DNA of 10,980 nucleotides from Ectocarpus siliculosus (lineage: Eukaryota; Sar; Phaeophyceae; Ectocarpales; Ectocarpaceae). Both the position numbers and the translations under genes were made by a program. The notes beneath the pieces are model-generated. The model was not told where the DNA came from and ran no database searches. It saw only the letters and a program-made list of their open reading frames with translations. Positions within the stretch are counted from its first letter, which is position 1. Each line of letters opens with the position of its first letter. Below are positions 6,874 through 10,980 of the stretch, one piece after another. The stretch is taken from positions 40,396 to 51,375 of the forward strand of contig FN648750.1 in the NCBI GenBank assembly GCA_000310025.1, written 5' to 3'.

Positions 6874-7702
6874 TCAATAGTTCGACCGCTCAGCAAGTGC
6901 ATACTCCCCCTCGACACGCGTTGCCCCACCCAAACCGTTGTACAGAACTCCAGGCCACACACCCGCCCACCCGTCTGGGGCGTTGTATGACCGTCTTTCG
7001 TCCCACAGTGTAGCGTACGCAACTCCTCGACCCCTCACGTTAACCGTAACAGTGGCCGGTGCCTTTTGTCGCATGTCGGCTAGAGCGTTGATGGCATCGA
7101 TGGGCGGTTGGAACGCCTCCTTGAGGAACTCTCTTGCTAACTCTCTGTCCTGCAAGAGATCGTCTGGTAACACGAGGAACAGGCCGTCTAGAGTTTTCCC
7201 CCTGGACACGGCGGTGTACCCCTGACCCTGGGCGAAGAACCCTCTAGAAAGAATCCACACGGCCACCCTTTCGAACCCTATACCCCTTGCACTCTGTGTA
7301 CGGTCATGCAAGCAGCGACCATGAAAGGCCACTGCTTAACGATGTACGCGCCGCTGACCACTACCCCCCTGCAGTAGGGCATCCATACGCTTTTGTCCTC
7401 GAAGGGCTGTATTTTGACAGTGCTCTCCCTCCCCTTGCCGGTCGTAAGCTCAACCTCGACCCACGCCGGGCGTTTATGGTCTACGTCCTGCTCGTTGATC
7501 TCTGCCTCCAACGAAGCCGCGGTGTCTTCCCAGCGTCTCAAGTGGGCGACGGAGGTAGCGCGACCGCCGGTGACGTGGTTCACGTAGATTTCAGCGACGA
7601 CATCCTTAAGGCTACCGATGTCGGCGTTCCGATGCTCGTATTTTGTGGCCTTCAGGACCAGAAGACGGCGTGGAGATGCCCGAGGAGGGGATGTTAGGGG
7701 TG
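6874..7702 (-). pseudogene. Pif1-like SF1 helicase, C-terminal fragment, frameshifted
   Basis: Pif1-family helicases unwind DNA 5'-3' using ATP; related domains occur in Helitrons and large DNA viruses. The minus strand shows the family's C-terminal signatures. MTVHRVQG (7284-7307) corresponds to the T-(I/V)-H-K-x-Q-G motif. About 60 bases later, in another frame, FFAQGQGYTAVSRGKTLDGL corresponds to motif VI, including the Ser-Arg pair with the arginine finger. Between them the upstream frame stops at TAG 7280-7278. One extra base in the cccc run at 7283-7286 would restore continuity. The second frame ends at TGA 6876-6874 after a tail of about 100 residues with no known domain. Walker A and B motifs are absent: the open frame begins after a stop at 7721-7719, with a possible acceptor (ACTCAG) at 7708-7703. 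This could be a decayed copy, or the last exon of a real gene with a sequencing error. Confidence 0.72.
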
Positions 7703-8181
7703 CTGAGTATATTGATAGTTAGATAAGAGCACCCGGTGACAGAACGACACAGTTAAGGAGTAAGGACACAGCAGCAGTGAAGGTCTGCTGTTATAATAGG
7801 AGACACACTCACCAACAGCAGTATACCTCATCCCAATGATCGGATTGGGAGACACACCAACACACACAGCAGGCAGTAGTCTACAGATGATACATGCAAA
7901 TTTCCTATCACAGGCACATGACACATACATTTATTTAGAACAGTCGAGACAGTCAGCCAGCAACCAGCGGGTTGTACACAGACACGGCACACAGACTGCT
8001 AGGGCTTGCACTGCTGCAAGAAAGGTTTGCACACAGACATGACACAGACTATGCTGTAAGGTTTGCACATAGGTATCCACACATACTGCTGTATTATGGG
8101 CATGCGATCGACGGGGGTCTGAAAATTTAAAGTTTTAAAGTTTGCGTATGCGTACCTGTCCTCTTACCACGTTCAATCCGT
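7703..8181. other. Spacer with CA-rich and short direct repeats
   Basis: No gene recognised. aaggtttgcaca occurs at 8022-8033 and 8058-8069 (36-bp spacing), with cacagact copies at 7990-7997 and 8043-8050. If the helicase fragment is an exon, its upstream intron would lie here: ctaac about 20 bases ahead of the ACTCAG acceptor could serve as a branch point. Confidence 0.5.
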
Positions 8182-8464
8182 TCAGAAGAGAATGATAGCC
8201 ACAGTGCCATCTCCTCTGCACGGGACGGTCCTCAGTAGCTCCCGAGGTATGACGAGGTTGTTCGGACAGATTAAGTTCTGAAGCTCCCGATGCTGTCCTT
8301 GCAATGTGCCTCGGTCCAGGATAAGGGCAAGGCGCTCCTGCAGGCTAAGTGCTCGGATTGTGTGTTCGAAACGGTAATCACTCAACACATCATCAACGAG
8401 GAAGGCCTCTGAGTTTATGGTTGGCATCGGCATAGAGCTCACGGCAAGAAGAGTCGAAAGCAAT
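8182..8464 (-). CDS. Hypothetical C-terminal coding segment
   Basis: This minus-strand frame ends at TGA 8184-8182. Its last 75 or so residues have balanced, protein-like composition: EAFLVDDVLSDYRFEHTIRA, then LQERLALILDRG, then VIPRELLRTVP, ending GDGTVAIILF. A plausible acceptor (CTCTTGCAACTCTTCGGTATCAG) precedes base 8464. Upstream of it the frame runs into a CAG/CTG-rich stretch and looks random. I do not recognise the family. It lies 480 bases upstream of the helicase fragment on the same strand. It could be the end of a neighbouring gene, a piece of the same decayed element, or chance. GTAAGAG and GTACGC donor-like strings lie just past the stop. Confidence 0.27.
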
Positions 8465-9102
8465 CTGATACCGAAGAGTTGCAAGAGAGCAGCAGCATAC
8501 CCGGGCAGCGATACATGAAGTCGGCTCCGCACGAGCGTCGACGGCAGCAGCGAGCCGGGCAGGAGGAGTGTTGCCGTCCGTTTGAGTTTGACCCCCCTCC
8601 CCCCGTACGCATGAACATAATGTAATTAGGGGGTATGGAGTTGTCCCGTGCCCCAGCAGCAGTTTGAGAGTCAGCGTGGCGAATTCGAGTAGGAGACAGA
8701 GAGACAGAGCAGAGAGTACGAGCGAAGAGAGACGTGCAGCAACTGCTGTGATGACGATTCAGTATGGTATGCGTGCGCGCATGATGTGTGGTTGTACCTG
8801 TTGATGCACACGCTTGGAGGAGAGGGTTGTGCATCGACGCTGCTCTGCGGTTCGTAACCGAGAAGAAGCACAGCAGCAGAGAGCTGCTACGAACGTAATA
8901 CAGTGGTTGCTGCGCGGGCAACCCCGTGGTACTGCTGTATAGCTCATGGCATAGCAACCGTTTGCGTTGGTTACAGTAGCAAACATGCAGCCCAGCAGCA
9001 ACAGATGGGTTGCCTGCTGTGCTTCTATGCATGTGCTGTGCCTGCTGTGTGTACTGAATGTTTAGGCTGCTGGTGTGAAGTAGTTTGGCGTTTTGGTTTT
9101 CC
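8465..9102. other. CAG/CTG-rich spacer
   Basis: Contains many scattered cagcag and ctgctg clusters (near 8490, 8540, 8655, 8735, 8870 and 8990) and an aga/gag-rich stretch at about 8690-8735. Open frames are present on both strands, but they consist of Cys, Gln, Ser and Leu runs expected from the repeats. No gene supported. Confidence 0.5.
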
Positions 9103-9184
9103 GGGGACGCGTCTCGCGCAGCCCAGGGCACAAAGAAGTGAGGCTAACGAGATACTAAACGAGATATATGTCCGGAAGGTGTTG

Positions 9185-9198
9185 CCCCCCCCCCCCCC
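9185..9198. repeat. C14 homopolymer
   Basis: Fourteen C's inside the retrotransposon, exactly where the coding frame switches. True length is uncertain in any sequencing technology. Confidence 0.95.
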
Positions 9199-9639
9199 AA
9201 CTGGTCGTGAAGAAGAAGAAAGGGTTGTGGGAGGAAGTAGTCCAAAAGACTAACGAAGATTTTGAGGGGGGGATGAAGCAAATGTGGGTAGGAATTCAAG
9301 GGATAGTGGGCAACAAAAGAGGGGGAGACACGGAAATAACGACACTAAGATCTGCCGAGGGTAAGATGGTAAGCAGTTCTAAAGGAAAGCGGGAAGTACT
9401 AGTAGAGCACTACCGCAAACTTGGGACACCCACCACCAACGACAACTTCGACTCGGAGTTTGAGAAGGAAATCAACTCGTGGGTAGAGGAAAACGTTGAA
9501 AGATCTCGGAGGGAACGTGGTGATATAGACGGGTTGCAGGGAGAGTTCACACGAGAAGAGGTAGAGGATTGCGTAGCGAAACTCAGGAATAGAAAAGCGG
9601 CAGGGGCTAATGGAATTTGGTGAATGAGCTTTTGAAACA

Positions 9640-9652
9640 GGGGGGGGGGGGG
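9640..9652. repeat. G13 homopolymer
   Basis: Thirteen G's in the retrotransposon, coding for part of Gln and four Gly. The frame is kept through it at the stated length. Confidence 0.95.
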
Positions 9653-10980
9653 ATGATTAACATGTTGGTCCGGATATTCAACTGGATATGGAAACACGAG
9701 TACGCGCCGAAGAGATGGAGAGAAGGAGTAGTCGTGAACCTGTTCAAAAAGGGGGATAAAGCTGACCCGGGGAATTATAGAGGGATAACCCTGTTGAGCA
9801 CAGTGGGGAAACTGTTTGGCAAGATGATAGACAATAGAATGGGAGACATGTTGGAGGGGAAACAAAAGATCAGCGAAGGACAAGCTGGATTTAGACCAGA
9901 TCGTAGTTGTGTAGACCATGTATATACGTTGAGTAAAATTATCCAAGGTAGGAAAGACGCCGGGCGTACGACATACTGTTTCTTCCTAGATGTACAAAAA
10001 GCCTACGACACCGTATGGCGCAATGGATTGTGGAAAAGATGTGGGACATCGGGATCCGGGGGAAAATGTGGAGGATGTTGAAAAAGATGACAGAATGCAC
10101 AAGAAGTGCGGTGATGTTGGATGGGGAAATTTCGAAGTACGTGGATATACTCCAAGGAGTCGCACAGGGCTGTACGATGTCACCCACTCTTTTTAAGATT
10201 TACATCAACGATTTGATAAGGGCGGTTGAAGCAGTAAGACAGGGAGTCCAAGTAGGGGGAAAGAGTGTGTCCGGACTGATGTTTGCAGATGATTTCGTGG
10301 GGGTATCCGAAACACCAGAAGGGTTGCAAGAACAAATAGATGCGGCGGTAGGATACACCCGAAAATGGAGACTGCCGGCGAACGTAGGAAAATGCGCAGT
10401 AGTGGTCTGTAACGAAGACAAGAAAAATCCCGTAGAGTTCAAATGGAAATGGGGGGAGGAAGAACTACCGGTAGTAGACAAGTATACGTACCTGGGAGTA
10501 GAGATTTCGAAGGAGTGCTCATGGGACGCACACATAGCGAAGTTGATTGGGAAGGGTAAAGCTCAGATAGGCAAGATGGGCGAGATCCTTACGGACCCAC
10601 ACCTAGACACTAGGATTAAGAGGTGTATTCTCTTGAATGTGATTGTACCTAAGCTAGAGTATGCAGGAGAGGTATGGGAAGGTAACGAAAAGGCCGTCAA
10701 GCAGCTGGAAACGGTGCAGATGGCAGCGGCCAAGAAAATACTAGGATGTTCAAGTACAACGAGCAACACTGTATTGAGAGCAGAATTGGGAATGTACTCT
10801 CTTAAAACAAAGAGAGACATGCAGAAGTTGAATTGGCAGTACAAGGTAAGTAGAATGTCGGACGATAGACTACCAGCCATGGTTGACAAGGCAGCTTGGG
10901 GAAAAGCGACTCCAGGGAAGAAGGGAATCAGATGGGACAAGGTGGTAGAGAAGGTTTGGAAGGAGATAGGAGACGAGGAG

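Larger units (their letters stand above)
9103..10980 (+). mobile_element. Non-LTR (LINE-type) retrotransposon, 5'-truncated
   Basis: A reverse transcriptase of the non-LTR class occupies the plus strand to the right edge. Similarity to such elements starts near 9103-9130, with RAQRSEANEILNEIYVRK upstream of the polymerase. No endonuclease domain is seen before it, and the DNA to the left is CAG-rich spacer of different character, so the copy looks 5'-truncated, as is common when target-primed reverse transcription stops early. The 3' end, poly-A or tail repeat and target-site duplication would lie outside the window. The clade was not assigned. Base use (A/G-rich codons) differs from the GC-rich Polo-box exon. 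Confidence 0.88.
9125..10980 (+). pseudogene. Non-LTR reverse transcriptase ORF, three frame breaks
   Basis: The enzyme would copy element RNA into DNA at the target site. Motifs in order are: KLRNRKAAGANGI (9579-9617), GNYRGITLLSTVGKLF (about 9771-9820), EGQAGFRPDRSCVDHVYTL, motif A FFLDVQKAYDTVW with its Asp at 9989-9991, motif B ILQGVAQGCTMSPTLFK (about 10149-10195), and the catalytic FADD box at 10282-10293. Next come a thumb-like region with YTYLGVEIS and a Lys-rich C-terminal part, open to the edge. The frame changes at the C14 run 9185-9198, at about 9616-9623 where TGA follows GIW, and at the A4 run 10034-10037, where one more A would continue the frame. All catalytic aspartates remain, which suggests a young copy or sequencing errors. 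As it stands it cannot encode a full protein. Confidence 0.88.

Noticed and set aside
6402-7013. Plus-strand repeat protein with 23-residue units
   Set aside because: The open frames follow from a 69-bp period, start at non-ATG codons, and equivalent frames are open in parallel, including on the other strand.
8439-9131. 230-codon minus-strand open frame
   Set aside because: Cys/Ser/Leu/His-rich product driven by CAG/CTG runs; overlaps the start of the retrotransposon on the other strand and shows no domain.
9410-9946. 178-codon minus-strand open frame
   Set aside because: Exact antisense shadow of the reverse transcriptase coding region.

Overview
The window looks like nuclear DNA of a eukaryote. 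It has split coding segments with GT/AG borders, long repeat-rich spacers, microsatellites, one non-LTR retrotransposon, and a patchwork of very GC-rich coding stretches in more neutral flanks. Mixed GC, introns of about 0.8 to 1.5 kb, and many GCC, CAG and G/C homopolymer runs would fit a brown alga or another stramenopile. That placement is an inference; nothing in the window proves the taxon.

Left part (1-4706, minus strand): a Polo-box protein. A minus-strand frame is open from 1961 to the left edge. It encodes a long low-complexity linker, then a clear first Polo box, then the start of what looks like the second. Two upstream exons (4392-4706 and 2719-2875) can be joined to it with matching intron phases, giving a three-exon model (4706 to 155) whose last intron leaves the window. 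I see no protein kinase catalytic domain in the exons present. The gene is therefore either a kinase-less Polo-box protein or a Polo-like kinase whose kinase exons lie beyond the right edge.

Middle (4707-6870): mostly non-coding as far as I can see. It holds a perfect 11-bp inverted repeat just upstream of the first exon, nested hairpins near 5471-5505, and a 69-bp tandem array (6454-6731) whose copies alternate between two types (A-B-A-B).

Right-middle (6874-7702, minus strand): the C-terminal part of a Pif1-like superfamily 1 helicase, broken by a one-base frameshift in a C/G run and lacking its N-terminal ATPase motifs. A hypothetical minus-strand coding segment lies at 8182-8464.

Right end (about 9103-10980, plus strand): a 5'-truncated non-LTR (LINE-type) retrotransposon with recognisable reverse transcriptase motifs. 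Its reading frame breaks three times and it continues past the window. The frame breaks in helicase and retrotransposon lie at or beside homopolymers, so sequencing error must be considered alongside true decay. The genes do not form an operon or pathway: this is one host gene flanked by decayed mobile or mobile-associated sequence.
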